This document shows positions 10,044-20,489 of a DNA stretch of 64,000 nt, in pieces. The stretch covers positions 33,886 to 97,885 of the forward strand of contig CABXUS010000002.1 in NCBI GenBank assembly GCA_902515405.1, read 5' to 3'. The stretch comes from an uncultured Bacteroidota bacterium. GTDB taxonomy: Bacteria; Bacteroidota; Bacteroidia; Flavobacteriales; Flavobacteriaceae. Below the pieces are notes generated by a model. That model ran no database searches. It was not told the origin of the DNA and saw only the letters and a program-made list of their open reading frames with translations. The first letter of the stretch is position 1. Each line of letters begins with the position of its first letter. The translations under genes were made by a program, and so were the position numbers.

Positions 10044-10973
10044 TTATTTTTCTTTTATGTAGTCTTTATTTTTTTTTCCAAAGAGAGAAAAATGAACATA
10101 TCTTTTTGGGTTTAATCTCAAGTCTTCAATTAATAAATTAATATTACTACTAGCTGCATTTAAAGATTTAATTAAGTTGTCATCATAAATTAAATTACCA
10201 AGGGATCCATTTCCCGAGGATATCTCATTTACTATATTTTCTATGCTATTTGATGATTCTGAAAGATTTTCAATAATTACAGTTAAATCAGAAAAACTAT
10301 TAGATAAATCTGAAAGTTCATTTGATGATTTATTCACGTTAGTAATAATATTATTTATTTTATTTTTATTCATACTAATCATTTCATCTAAAGTGCCAGC
10401 TGAATTTTTTAAATCAGTCACAGTTGATGAAAAATTTGTAATAGTTGACTGAATCTGATCTTTTGCTTGAGTATTTAAAACTGAGTTTAAACTGATTAAA
10501 ACAGAATCTGCACTGACAACCATAGATTCAATCTTTTCTTGCAAAGGAGATAGCTTATCATTAACAAGCTCAGTTAAACCTGGTGCAATAGAGGAATTCA
10601 AAGTGTCTCCGCTTTTTGCAATTTCATTTCCATATTTTGGAATTACAGCTAAAGCTTTTCCACCGATTAGGCCTGTCTCATATATTTGAGCGGTACTTTG
10701 ATTAGAAAAATTAAAATCATTTTCAACTCTAAATTTTAATAAGAGTTTTGATGAATTATTGAAAAATTTGATATCCTGAACACTACCAACATTAAAACCG
10801 CTGATAGTTACCGGAGTACCTTTACTTACACCTTCAACATCCTCATAAACAGCATAAAAAACTCTGTCTTTAATAAAAACATCATTAGATTTTAAATAAC
10901 TAAAACCAATTATAAAGAGAATAATTCCTGTTAATACAAGGACACCAGTTTTTATTTCGTAAGATAATTTCAA
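10044..10973 (-). CDS. MlaD/MCE-family lipid transport substrate-binding protein
   Basis: N-terminal TM, then MCE domain VYEDVEGVSKGTPVTISGFNVGSV; long coiled C-terminus. Confidence 0.9.
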   Translation of the reverse strand: MKLSYEIKTGVLVLTGIILFIIGFSYLKSNDVFIKDRVFYAVYEDVEGVSKGTPVTISGFNVGSVQDIKFFNNSSKLLLKFRVENDFNFSNQSTAQIYETGLIGGKALAVIPKYGNEIAKSGDTLNSSIAPGLTELVNDKLSPLQEKIESMVVSADSVLISLNSVLNTQAKDQIQSTITNFSSTVTDLKNSAGTLDEMISMNKNKINNIITNVNKSSNELSDLSNSFSDLTVIIENLSESSNSIENIVNEISSGNGSLGNLIYDDNLIKSLNAASSNINLLIEDLRLNPKRYVHFSLFGKKNKDYIKEK

Positions 10974-11009
10974 TTAATCTTTTTTCAAATTTATAAATAA
11001 GTGTTAGTA

Positions 11010-12101
11010 TTATTCAAATTCAGACAAATATTTTTTTAAATCATAAAGACCCCCATCTTTAAAAACTGAAATAAAAGAAGATTTAAAACCTGCTTTTATC
11101 GCTTTGTTTAATAACTTTTTTGCCTCTTTATAGCTTTTTGTATTTCCATAATAATATTTAATTAAGCCATTAGAATTTATTGTTGATAAGTTATTTAAAC
11201 CTTTGAAGTTGTAAGATTTCAAGGGCAATAATTTTGAACTAGCTGAAATTTGAATTTTAAAAATATAATTATTGTCTCCTTTAAAAGACCCTTTTGTTGT
11301 ATTAATAATTGAATTGTAATTTAGTTTTTTTGCATCAATAGTACTTAAATATTTTACAATTCCGTTTGAAATAGATTTTGCAATTTCTTTTTGACCCTTT
11401 AAAGAATTTAAATATTTTCCTTCAATTTTATTTGTTAAAAATCCTGTTTCAACTAAGACACTTGGCATGTATGTATTTCTTAACACCACAAAACCAGCTT
11501 GCTTAACTTTTCTATCTTTTCTGTTTAAGTCTTTAACAAGAAAGTCTTGAATATAATCTGCTGCTATTATACTTTGATCTAAATATTCTTCTTGCATAAG
11601 AACTAAACTTATTACTGATTCTGGATTGTTTGGATCAAAACCATCATATTTTTCTTCATAATCTTCCTCCAAAAAAATTACTGAATTTTCTTTTTGAGCA
11701 ATTTTAAAGTTTCTCTCATTTGCATGCAGACCAAGAACAAAAGTACCAGCACCATATGCATTCGAATTGTGAGCGTCACAATGGATTGAAATAAATAAAT
11801 CTGCATTTGCATTATTTGCAATTTGAGCTCTTTTGTAAAGGTCTATAAATCGATCATCCTTTCTTGTATATATGACTTTTATGTTCTTGTTGTTTTTAGT
11901 TAAATCACTACCTACATTTAAGGCAATATTTAAAACAATATTTTTTTCATAATATCCATTGCCCCTGTTTCCAGGATCTTTTCCTCCGTGACCTGGATCA
12001 ATTACAACTACATAATCATTATTTGTAGATTGAGAATTAACATTAAAAGAGCAAAGAAAAACTATACATAAAAAAAAGTTAATATGTCTTAAAAAAATCA
12101 T
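11010..12101 (-). CDS. N-acetylmuramoyl-L-alanine amidase with signal peptide and C-terminal SPOR-like region
   Basis: VVIDPGHGGKDPGNRG, SIHCDAHNS, LVETGFLTN amidase_3 motifs. Confidence 0.93.
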   Translation of the reverse strand: MIFLRHINFFLCIVFLCSFNVNSQSTNNDYVVVIDPGHGGKDPGNRGNGYYEKNIVLNIALNVGSDLTKNNKNIKVIYTRKDDRFIDLYKRAQIANNANADLFISIHCDAHNSNAYGAGTFVLGLHANERNFKIAQKENSVIFLEEDYEEKYDGFDPNNPESVISLVLMQEEYLDQSIIAADYIQDFLVKDLNRKDRKVKQAGFVVLRNTYMPSVLVETGFLTNKIEGKYLNSLKGQKEIAKSISNGIVKYLSTIDAKKLNYNSIINTTKGSFKGDNNYIFKIQISASSKLLPLKSYNFKGLNNLSTINSNGLIKYYYGNTKSYKEAKKLLNKAIKAGFKSSFISVFKDGGLYDLKKYLSEFE

Positions 12102-12144
12102 CTCTTATAAAATTATCATTAATTTTGATAAATCTTTTATCACA

Positions 12145-14745
12145 TTGTATTTTAATAAAAAACATATAATAGTTTTAATTATCGCATTATGTTTTTTTAA
12201 TGTTTTTTTTAACAATCATAATTTATATTCTCAAGAAGTAGAAAAAGACACAATATCTTCAGATAGTCTTAAAACAAATTTTATATTGGATGAGGTAAGG
12301 AGAAAAGCAAAAGGATTTATACAAATCAATAACAAAGATAAGATCATCACATTATATGATAATGCTGAACTGTATTATATGGATATTGAACTTAAATCAG
12401 GTATTATTAAGTTCAATTGGGAAAGTAATATTGTTTCAGCTGGCAGAATTAGGGATTCAGTTGGCAATTACACCCAATCTCCTATTTTTAAACAAGGTGG
12501 TGATGAAATTAATCCTGATTCTTTGAGATATAACTTTGATTCTAAAAAAGCTCTTATTTGGAATTCAAGGACTAAGCAAAATGATATGAATGTTTTTTCT
12601 TCTGCCACAAAGAAAGAAAGTGATTCGATATACTTTATTAAGGAAGCTAAGGTTACAACATCTAGCAATCTTGATGATCCTGAATATTATATAAGAGTAA
12701 GATCTGGTAAGTTTATACCTAAAAATAAAATTATTGCTGGACCAAGTAATTTATATATATATGATGTACCAACTCCTATATTTCTCCCTTTTGCATATTT
12801 TCCTCTATCTGAGGACAGAAACTCAGGTTTTATTTTTCCAACAATAGGTCAAAATAATAGAAGAGGTTATTTTTTTCAAAACGGAGGATATTACTTAGCT
12901 CCATCTGAATATTTTGATCTAACATTACTGGGAGATTATTATACTAATGGAAGCTATGGAATGAGAGTTGAGTCATCTTATAGAAAGAGATATTCATTTA
13001 ATGGTAGGCTGAGTCTAAGATTTGAAAATTTAATAGATGGTGAAAGAGGCTTGCCAGGATATTCAAAATCTAATATTTATAATATTAGATGGTCACACTC
13101 TCAAGACTCTAAAGCAAATCCCTATAATAGATTTTCAGCATCTGTTAATTTAGGTAGCAGTAATTATTTTAGAGAATCTTTGAATCAAATAAATACACCA
13201 AATTTTCTAAACAATACATTAAACTCGTCGGTTTCATTTTCTAAAACATTTAGAGGTTATCCATCTGTCAATATATCATTAACAGCATCACATTCACAAA
13301 ACACAAGGTCTAATACAGTTAGTCTTGTACTTCCAACATTTCAAGGGAATGTGGAGAGAGTTTATCCATTTGTTAAAAAAAATGGACAGAAAAAAGGATT
13401 TTTTAAAAATATTAATTTTCAATATTCATTAAGAGGAGAAAATAGGATAAATACTGCTGATTCATTATTTTTTAAAAAAGGGATGTTTGATAATGCAAAA
13501 TATGGGATGAAACATACGATTCCAGTAAGCACAAATTTTAAAATTTTCAAACATTTTAGTGTAAGCATGAATGGTAGTTTTGAAGAAATATGGACAGGAA
13601 ATTCAATAATTAGAAATGATTTTAATAATGAAACTCAAGAACCTGGTGAAAGATTAATGATAAATGGTTTTGACAGATTTAATCAATATAATTTTGGAAT
13701 GAGTATAGGCACAACTATATATGGTCTATTTAATTTTAAAGAGGAAAGTAAAGTTAAGTCAGTCCGTCATGTTATAAGACCTTCAATAAGTTACAATATA
13801 AGACCTAGCTTTAAAAAATATTATGATACTTACATAATAGATGCAAATGGAAATACAGCAGAATATACAAGATTTGAAGAGAATTTCTTTGGATTGCCCT
13901 CTAGAAGATACTCAAGCTCAATTGGATTGCAATTAAGTAATAATATTGAAGCAAAAGTTAATGAAAAAGACAGCTTATCTTCTGAGGCAAGAAAGATAAC
14001 TATTCTGAATAATCTTAACTTGTCTACAAGCTATAATATAGCTGCAGATTCGTTAAGGTTATCCCCTGTTCGAATGACAACAGGCACAAACCTATTTAAA
14101 AACAAATTAAATTTAAATATATCAGCAACATTTGATCCATATAGTATTAATGAAAATGGATTAAGAATAAATAAACTCAATATAAGTGATGGAGGAAGTT
14201 TATTAAGAATGACAAGTGCAAATATTAATATGAATTTTTCAATTGACAGTAAATCTTTTAATTCAAATTCATCTAAAGAAAATAGTGAAAATTTAACTGG
14301 AGGTGGAAGAGACGATGATTTATTTGGTTCAAGTCAAGATTTAACAAAAAGTACCTTTGATGATGAAGAAAATGATGAAAAAAGAAAAGAAAACTTAAAG
14401 GAATATATTAATAATATTGGATGGGATTTAAGATTTGCCCACTCATTAACTTATTTGAATAGCCAAAAAGAGAGAAGAATTGGAAATAACTCTTTGATGT
14501 TTTCAGGAAATATTATGCTTTCAAAAAAATGGAAAATTGGAGGGTCATCAGGATATGATTTTAAAAATAAAGGCTTTACTTATACCCAACTGAGATTTGA
14601 ACGGGATTTAGATAGTTGGAAAATGAATTTTAGCTGGGTTCCATTTAGCGTAAGAGAATCTTGGTATTTTTTCATAGGAATTAAATCTGGATTTTTAAGT
14701 GATTTAAAATATGATAAGAGGAAAGAACCAGATAAAAGACTTTAA
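12145..14745 (+). CDS. lptD: LptD-like LPS assembly outer membrane protein
   Basis: Signal peptide, OstA-like N-terminal domain, then PTPIFLPFAYFPLSEDRNSGFIFPTIGQNNRRGYFFQNGGYYLAPSEYFDLTLLGDYY LptD barrel start. Confidence 0.9.
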   Translation: MYFNKKHIIVLIIALCFFNVFFNNHNLYSQEVEKDTISSDSLKTNFILDEVRRKAKGFIQINNKDKIITLYDNAELYYMDIELKSGIIKFNWESNIVSAGRIRDSVGNYTQSPIFKQGGDEINPDSLRYNFDSKKALIWNSRTKQNDMNVFSSATKKESDSIYFIKEAKVTTSSNLDDPEYYIRVRSGKFIPKNKIIAGPSNLYIYDVPTPIFLPFAYFPLSEDRNSGFIFPTIGQNNRRGYFFQNGGYYLAPSEYFDLTLLGDYYTNGSYGMRVESSYRKRYSFNGRLSLRFENLIDGERGLPGYSKSNIYNIRWSHSQDSKANPYNRFSASVNLGSSNYFRESLNQINTPNFLNNTLNSSVSFSKTFRGYPSVNISLTASHSQNTRSNTVSLVLPTFQGNVERVYPFVKKNGQKKGFFKNINFQYSLRGENRINTADSLFFKKGMFDNAKYGMKHTIPVSTNFKIFKHFSVSMNGSFEEIWTGNSIIRNDFNNETQEPGERLMINGFDRFNQYNFGMSIGTTIYGLFNFKEESKVKSVRHVIRPSISYNIRPSFKKYYDTYIIDANGNTAEYTRFEENFFGLPSRRYSSSIGLQLSNNIEAKVNEKDSLSSEARKITILNNLNLSTSYNIAADSLRLSPVRMTTGTNLFKNKLNLNISATFDPYSINENGLRINKLNISDGGSLLRMTSANINMNFSIDSKSFNSNSSKENSENLTGGGRDDDLFGSSQDLTKSTFDDEENDEKRKENLKEYINNIGWDLRFAHSLTYLNSQKERRIGNNSLMFSGNIMLSKKWKIGGSSGYDFKNKGFTYTQLRFERDLDSWKMNFSWVPFSVRESWYFFIGIKSGFLSDLKYDKRKEPDKRL

Positions 14746-14754
14746 ATATTTGTT

Positions 14755-15207
14755 ATGAAAAAAATTATTGTTTTTGTTAGTATATTTATTTCATTAACAC
14801 AATGCACCCAAAATTCAGATATGAAAAAAATTATTAAATCAGATAATGCTCCAAATCCAGTTGGACCTTATAGTCAAGCTGTAATGGTTGATAAAACATT
14901 ATACATCTCAGGTCAAGTAGCAATAAACCCAGAGAATAACGAATTGATTGTAGGTTCGATTGAAGCTGAAAGCGAACAAATAATGAAAAATATAAAATCA
15001 ATTCTGAATCAAGCAGGATATGATTTTAATAATGTAGTTAGGTCAAAAATTTATTTAACTGACATGAATAACTTTTCAAAAGTTAATAATATATATGGAT
15101 CATATTTTCAAAAAAATCAAGAACCAGCTAGAACAACTATAGAGGTAAGTGGTTTACCATTGGGTGTAAATGTTGAAATTGATATGATAGCAGTTTCTAT
15201 TGACTAG
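14755..15207 (+). CDS. RidA/YjgF family protein with N-terminal lipoprotein-like signal
   Basis: MKKIIVFVSIFISLTQC (lipobox) then MKKIIKSDNAPNPVGPYSQAV... canonical RidA. Confidence 0.9.
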   Translation: MKKIIVFVSIFISLTQCTQNSDMKKIIKSDNAPNPVGPYSQAVMVDKTLYISGQVAINPENNELIVGSIEAESEQIMKNIKSILNQAGYDFNNVVRSKIYLTDMNNFSKVNNIYGSYFQKNQEPARTTIEVSGLPLGVNVEIDMIAVSID

Positions 15208-16054
15208 AGTCATTTAAATGGTATTTAACTAAACCATCAATAGGTCTTCTTAAAATGTTACCACAATTCATGTTGTTTTTTTTCAAACACTCCTTAAGTT
15301 CATCTTGTAAATAAAAACAAATTGACCCTACAAAATGTAATGGGATTTGCTTGCAATCTTGAAACTGCTCTATCTGATTTTTAATAAATAAATTAAAACC
15401 CTTTTTAATCAGTGTTTTGGAATAGGGTTTTTCTTTGTTTTCAATTAAAAACCTTGCAAATTTAGCTAAGTATGTATTTGGGTTAGGTTTTTTATATAAG
15501 CGATCTTTTATTTCACTGGCCTCAAGGCGAAAAGATCGATAAAACTCTTTTGAAATTGATGTAGGCATTTTTTCAAAAAAATAATCTCTTATTAACTGTC
15601 TCCCAAAGTAATTTCCGCTAGCATCATCCATTAATATATAGCCAAGTGAAGTAACTTTTTGAATTATGTTTTTTCCATCAAAATATGTACAGTTTGAACC
15701 TGTGCCTAAAATTGAAACAATAGATTTTTCTTGATTTCTACATGATGCATAAACAGCAGCATATGTGTCTTCCTTTACAATTATGGATGAATTAATAAAT
15801 ATAGATTCAAATACTTTTTTGATTAACTTTTTTGGAGGTTCGGTTCCACAACCTGCTCCGTAAAAATATAAATGTGAAATCTTTTTACGATTTTGATATA
15901 AATCATAATTATTAATTACCCTCTCTTTAATTATATTACTATCTAATACTTGTGGATTTAATCCTAGTGTTTGGGTTTCAAAAAACTTATTGTTATCTGA
16001 ATCTAAACAAATCCAATCTGTTTTTGTTGATCCACTATCAACTATAAGCTTCAT
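15197..16054 (-). CDS. BadF/BadG/BcrA/BcrD ATPase family, N-acetylglucosamine kinase-like
   Basis: LIVDSGSTKTDWICLD, FYGAGCGTE, SILGTGSNC. Confidence 0.88.
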   Translation of the reverse strand: MKLIVDSGSTKTDWICLDSDNNKFFETQTLGLNPQVLDSNIIKERVINNYDLYQNRKKISHLYFYGAGCGTEPPKKLIKKVFESIFINSSIIVKEDTYAAVYASCRNQEKSIVSILGTGSNCTYFDGKNIIQKVTSLGYILMDDASGNYFGRQLIRDYFFEKMPTSISKEFYRSFRLEASEIKDRLYKKPNPNTYLAKFARFLIENKEKPYSKTLIKKGFNLFIKNQIEQFQDCKQIPLHFVGSICFYLQDELKECLKKNNMNCGNILRRPIDGLVKYHLNDSSQ

Positions 16055-16067
16055 TTAATATTAAGTT

Positions 16068-17066
<999 letters not shown>

Positions 17067-17076
17067 TTATTATAAT

Positions 17077-18063
17077 TTATGTATTCATTATTTGAGACAT
17101 TCTCAATAATTCTTTATTAATTTTTGTTTTACCTTTTAATGCTTTGTTTAATGGAGTAAATATTATTTTTCCATTGTCTATTCCTACCATTAATCCATTT
17201 TTACCTTCTATTAATGCCTCTACAGCTTTGACACCAAGTTGCGTGCCTAAAACTCTATCAAAACATGTTGGTGATCCACCTCTTTGAATGTGTCCTAGTA
17301 CTGAAACTCTAGTTTCATATTTAAGAAGATTTTCCTCAATTTTAGAAGCTAGTTCAAAAACATTCTTACCAGTTTTATCACCCTCAGCTACTACAATAAT
17401 ACTGGATGTTTTACCTGATTTTTTACTCTTTTTTAAGGATTTAATTATACTATCAAAAGACATATTAACCTCTGGAATTAAGATTTCCTGCGCCCCAATT
17501 GCTAATCCTGAATTTAAAGCAATATAACCAGCATCAGCTCCCATTACTTCAACAAGAAACAATCTGTGATGAGATATGGCAGTATCTCTAATTTTATCAA
17601 TAGCATCCATTACGGTATTTAAAGCAGTATCATAACCTAAGGTATGGCTAGTTCCAAATAAATCATTATCAATAGTTCCAGGTATTCCTATAACAGGAAA
17701 ATTAAACTCATCTTTTAGTTTTAAGGCTCCTGTGAAAGAACCATCTCCACCAATAATAATTAAACCATCAGCACCCATAGCCTTAAGGTTTTCATACGCT
17801 TTTTTTCTTCCCTCTATTGATTTAAATTCTTCGCATCTTGCAGAATATAAGAAGGTGCCACCTCTATTAATAATTCCCCTAACACTTCTAGTATTTAAAA
17901 CTTTAGTGTCATTTTCAATTAAGCCTGAATATCCTCTTATTATGCCAATACATTTTTTATTATAGTGAGCGCAAGACCTAACAACTGCTCTTATGGAAGA
18001 ATTCATTCCTGGAGCATCACCACCTGACGTTAATACAGCTATCGTATTCATAATAAGGTGCAA
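17077..18063 (-). CDS. pfkA: 6-phosphofructokinase
   Basis: VLTSGGDAPGMNSSIRA, IGIPGTIDNDL, VLGHIQRGGSPT; start probably MNTIAVL at 18051. Confidence 0.97.
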   Translation of the reverse strand: MHLIMNTIAVLTSGGDAPGMNSSIRAVVRSCAHYNKKCIGIIRGYSGLIENDTKVLNTRSVRGIINRGGTFLYSARCEEFKSIEGRKKAYENLKAMGADGLIIIGGDGSFTGALKLKDEFNFPVIGIPGTIDNDLFGTSHTLGYDTALNTVMDAIDKIRDTAISHHRLFLVEVMGADAGYIALNSGLAIGAQEILIPEVNMSFDSIIKSLKKSKKSGKTSSIIVVAEGDKTGKNVFELASKIEENLLKYETRVSVLGHIQRGGSPTCFDRVLGTQLGVKAVEALIEGKNGLMVGIDNGKIIFTPLNKALKGKTKINKELLRMSQIMNT

Positions 18064-18094
18064 AATTACGTTATATTTTTAAAAAAGTAAGAAT

Positions 18095-19237
18095 CTAAGA
18101 TTCTAAATCTATCCAAATATTTCCTTTTTTATTGGATTCAACAGCTTTTTCAATAAAATCCATTCCTCTTACTCCTTCGTCAATAGTAGGAAATTCACCT
18201 TTCTTAATTTTTTCTTTTCTGATTGCTCGAGCAACTCCACGGTAAATATTGCCCATAGCATCAAAAATACCCTCTGGATGACCAGCAGGAAGCTTTGTTC
18301 CATCAAGAGACAACTTAGAATTATAGAAATGACCAGGTTTAAGGACTTGTAATGACTTATCAGCTGTGTAATAATATAAGTAGTTTGGATTTTCTTGTTC
18401 CCATGATAAAGATCCTTTAGAACCATAAATACTAATATTTAAATTGTTTTCCAGACCTGTTGCTATTTGTGTTGATCTGATAGTGCCTTTACAACCATTT
18501 TCCATTCTTACCAGAACACTAACATCAATATCTAAAGGATTATCATCATATAAGTTATTTAAGTCAGCTAGGATATTTTTTACTTTCATACCACAAACTA
18601 ATTCAAGCATATTAAATGCATGAGTGCCAATATCTGCAAGACAGGAACTTATTCCGCTAACCTCTGGATTTAATCTCCAAGTAGAGTTTCTTTTATCTTT
18701 ATCATGAATAATGTCATTTATCCATCCTTGAAAATATGTCGAATCTACTCTTTGAATATTACCAATAACATTATCAGAAATCATTTTGGTCATTTGTCTG
18801 ACCATTGGATAACCAGTATATGTATGTGTAACAGCAAAAACTAAATTTTTTGATTTTTTTATTTCTTTTAATTCTAAAGCTTCTTTTAGAGTTACTGATA
18901 ATGGTTTTTCACATATAACATGAAAGCCATTCATAAGAAAAGTTTTTGCCATTGGAAAGTGCAAAAAATTAGGGGTTAAGATGCATACGGCTTCAATTTT
19001 TATATTTGACTCAAGTTTAGATTCTACTTCAGCCATTTCTTCATAATTATTATAAACCCTTGATAAATCTAATCCTAAATTATTGGCAGTACTTATATTA
19101 ATTTTAGAATTAGAACTAAAAACACCCCCAACTATTTCATAGCGATCAAACATTACTGCAGCGACCTTATGAAGAACTCCAATGAGTGAGTCGTTACCTC
19201 CACCTACAAAACCAAGTTTAATTTTATTGCTAGGCAT
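18095..19237 (-). CDS. Gfo/Idh/MocA family oxidoreductase
   Basis: GFVGGGNDS nucleotide-binding, CEKPLSVTLKEA motif. Confidence 0.92.
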   Translation of the reverse strand: MPSNKIKLGFVGGGNDSLIGVLHKVAAVMFDRYEIVGGVFSSNSKINISTANNLGLDLSRVYNNYEEMAEVESKLESNIKIEAVCILTPNFLHFPMAKTFLMNGFHVICEKPLSVTLKEALELKEIKKSKNLVFAVTHTYTGYPMVRQMTKMISDNVIGNIQRVDSTYFQGWINDIIHDKDKRNSTWRLNPEVSGISSCLADIGTHAFNMLELVCGMKVKNILADLNNLYDDNPLDIDVSVLVRMENGCKGTIRSTQIATGLENNLNISIYGSKGSLSWEQENPNYLYYYTADKSLQVLKPGHFYNSKLSLDGTKLPAGHPEGIFDAMGNIYRGVARAIRKEKIKKGEFPTIDEGVRGMDFIEKAVESNKKGNIWIDLES

Positions 19238-20450
19238 TTTTATATCTTATTTTTTCTAATTTTTTTCTGTTTAAATACAATATCCCAAAGAATACTACTA
19301 ATATTAATGGAAAATAGGTAATATTTCCTAGAGTTGCTTTTCCAGCTGCAAGTTCTGCTAAATCTTGTGTCAATCCTGAATCTAATGCATTCTGAGTATT
19401 TTCATCAATCCATGATCCTATTACAGGCTGCCATATTCCAGTTGCAAGCATACCAGCTCCACCAACCAATGACATACCCAAAGCACCTGTTTTTGGGAGA
19501 TATTCTGAAACAAAACCTATCATCGTTGGCCAGAAATAACAAACTCCAAAAGCAAACAATATAGCTACAAAATAAAGAGATTTTCCATCAACAACAGATA
19601 AAAGATAAATTGCTAAAGTTGAAACTATTGCAGACATAAAAAGAACTCCAACAGGATTTAATTTATGAACTATAGGGCCAGCAAAGTATCTTCCTACGGC
19701 CATAACGCCAGTCACCATAGCTAAAATCAACATTGGACTTGCTCCGGATTTATCTAATAGAGGAGCTAGCCATTGTTGAGTACCCAACTCTGTAACAGCT
19801 GTTAATGTCATACACGCGGCAATAAAAACAAACAATGGAGTTAGAGTAGATTTTAAGTTTATCATTGTATCGGTTTCAATATTTTCAGATTTTGGAAATA
19901 GTGATTTAAAAAACATATATCCATAAATTAAAGTAGGCAAAATCATAGAAGCTATTTTTATTTGCCATCCCAAAGACATAGTATTTAATAACTCAACAAC
20001 TAATGAACCAATAACAATTCCACCTGGGAACCAAACATGGAATTTATTTAACATTGTCGTTCTATTGTCTGAGTGCATATCAGCGATTAATGGATTACAA
20101 GCAGCCTCAACGGAGCCATTAGCAAATCCAATCAAAAAAGATGATAAAAGAAGTGTGGTAAACCCATCTGCATAAATTGTCATTACAAGACCTATTAAAT
20201 GAGAAAGAAAAGCTGCAACAAGTAATTTCTTTGGACCAAAATAATTATACAAAAGTCCTCCAAATATTGTAGCAACGGGAAAGCCCCAAAAGGCCATTGC
20301 ATTAATCCATCCTAGTTGAGTATTGTTCAAACCAAAATCGACACCTAGTTCTGTAAGAATACCAGCTCTAATGGCAAATGTCATTGCAGTTACAGTTAAA
20401 GCGATACATGAAGCATTAAATAATGCTTTTTTTGAAATATTTAATTCCAT
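19230..20450 (-). CDS. MFS transporter (sugar permease-like)
   Basis: 12-TM MFS profile; overlaps the Gfo/Idh gene by 8 bp. Confidence 0.88.
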   Translation of the reverse strand: MELNISKKALFNASCIALTVTAMTFAIRAGILTELGVDFGLNNTQLGWINAMAFWGFPVATIFGGLLYNYFGPKKLLVAAFLSHLIGLVMTIYADGFTTLLLSSFLIGFANGSVEAACNPLIADMHSDNRTTMLNKFHVWFPGGIVIGSLVVELLNTMSLGWQIKIASMILPTLIYGYMFFKSLFPKSENIETDTMINLKSTLTPLFVFIAACMTLTAVTELGTQQWLAPLLDKSGASPMLILAMVTGVMAVGRYFAGPIVHKLNPVGVLFMSAIVSTLAIYLLSVVDGKSLYFVAILFAFGVCYFWPTMIGFVSEYLPKTGALGMSLVGGAGMLATGIWQPVIGSWIDENTQNALDSGLTQDLAELAAGKATLGNITYFPLILVVFFGILYLNRKKLEKIRYKNA

Positions 20451-20489
20451 TGTTTTATTTGATTTAGTTGTTATTTCTAAAGATATAAA

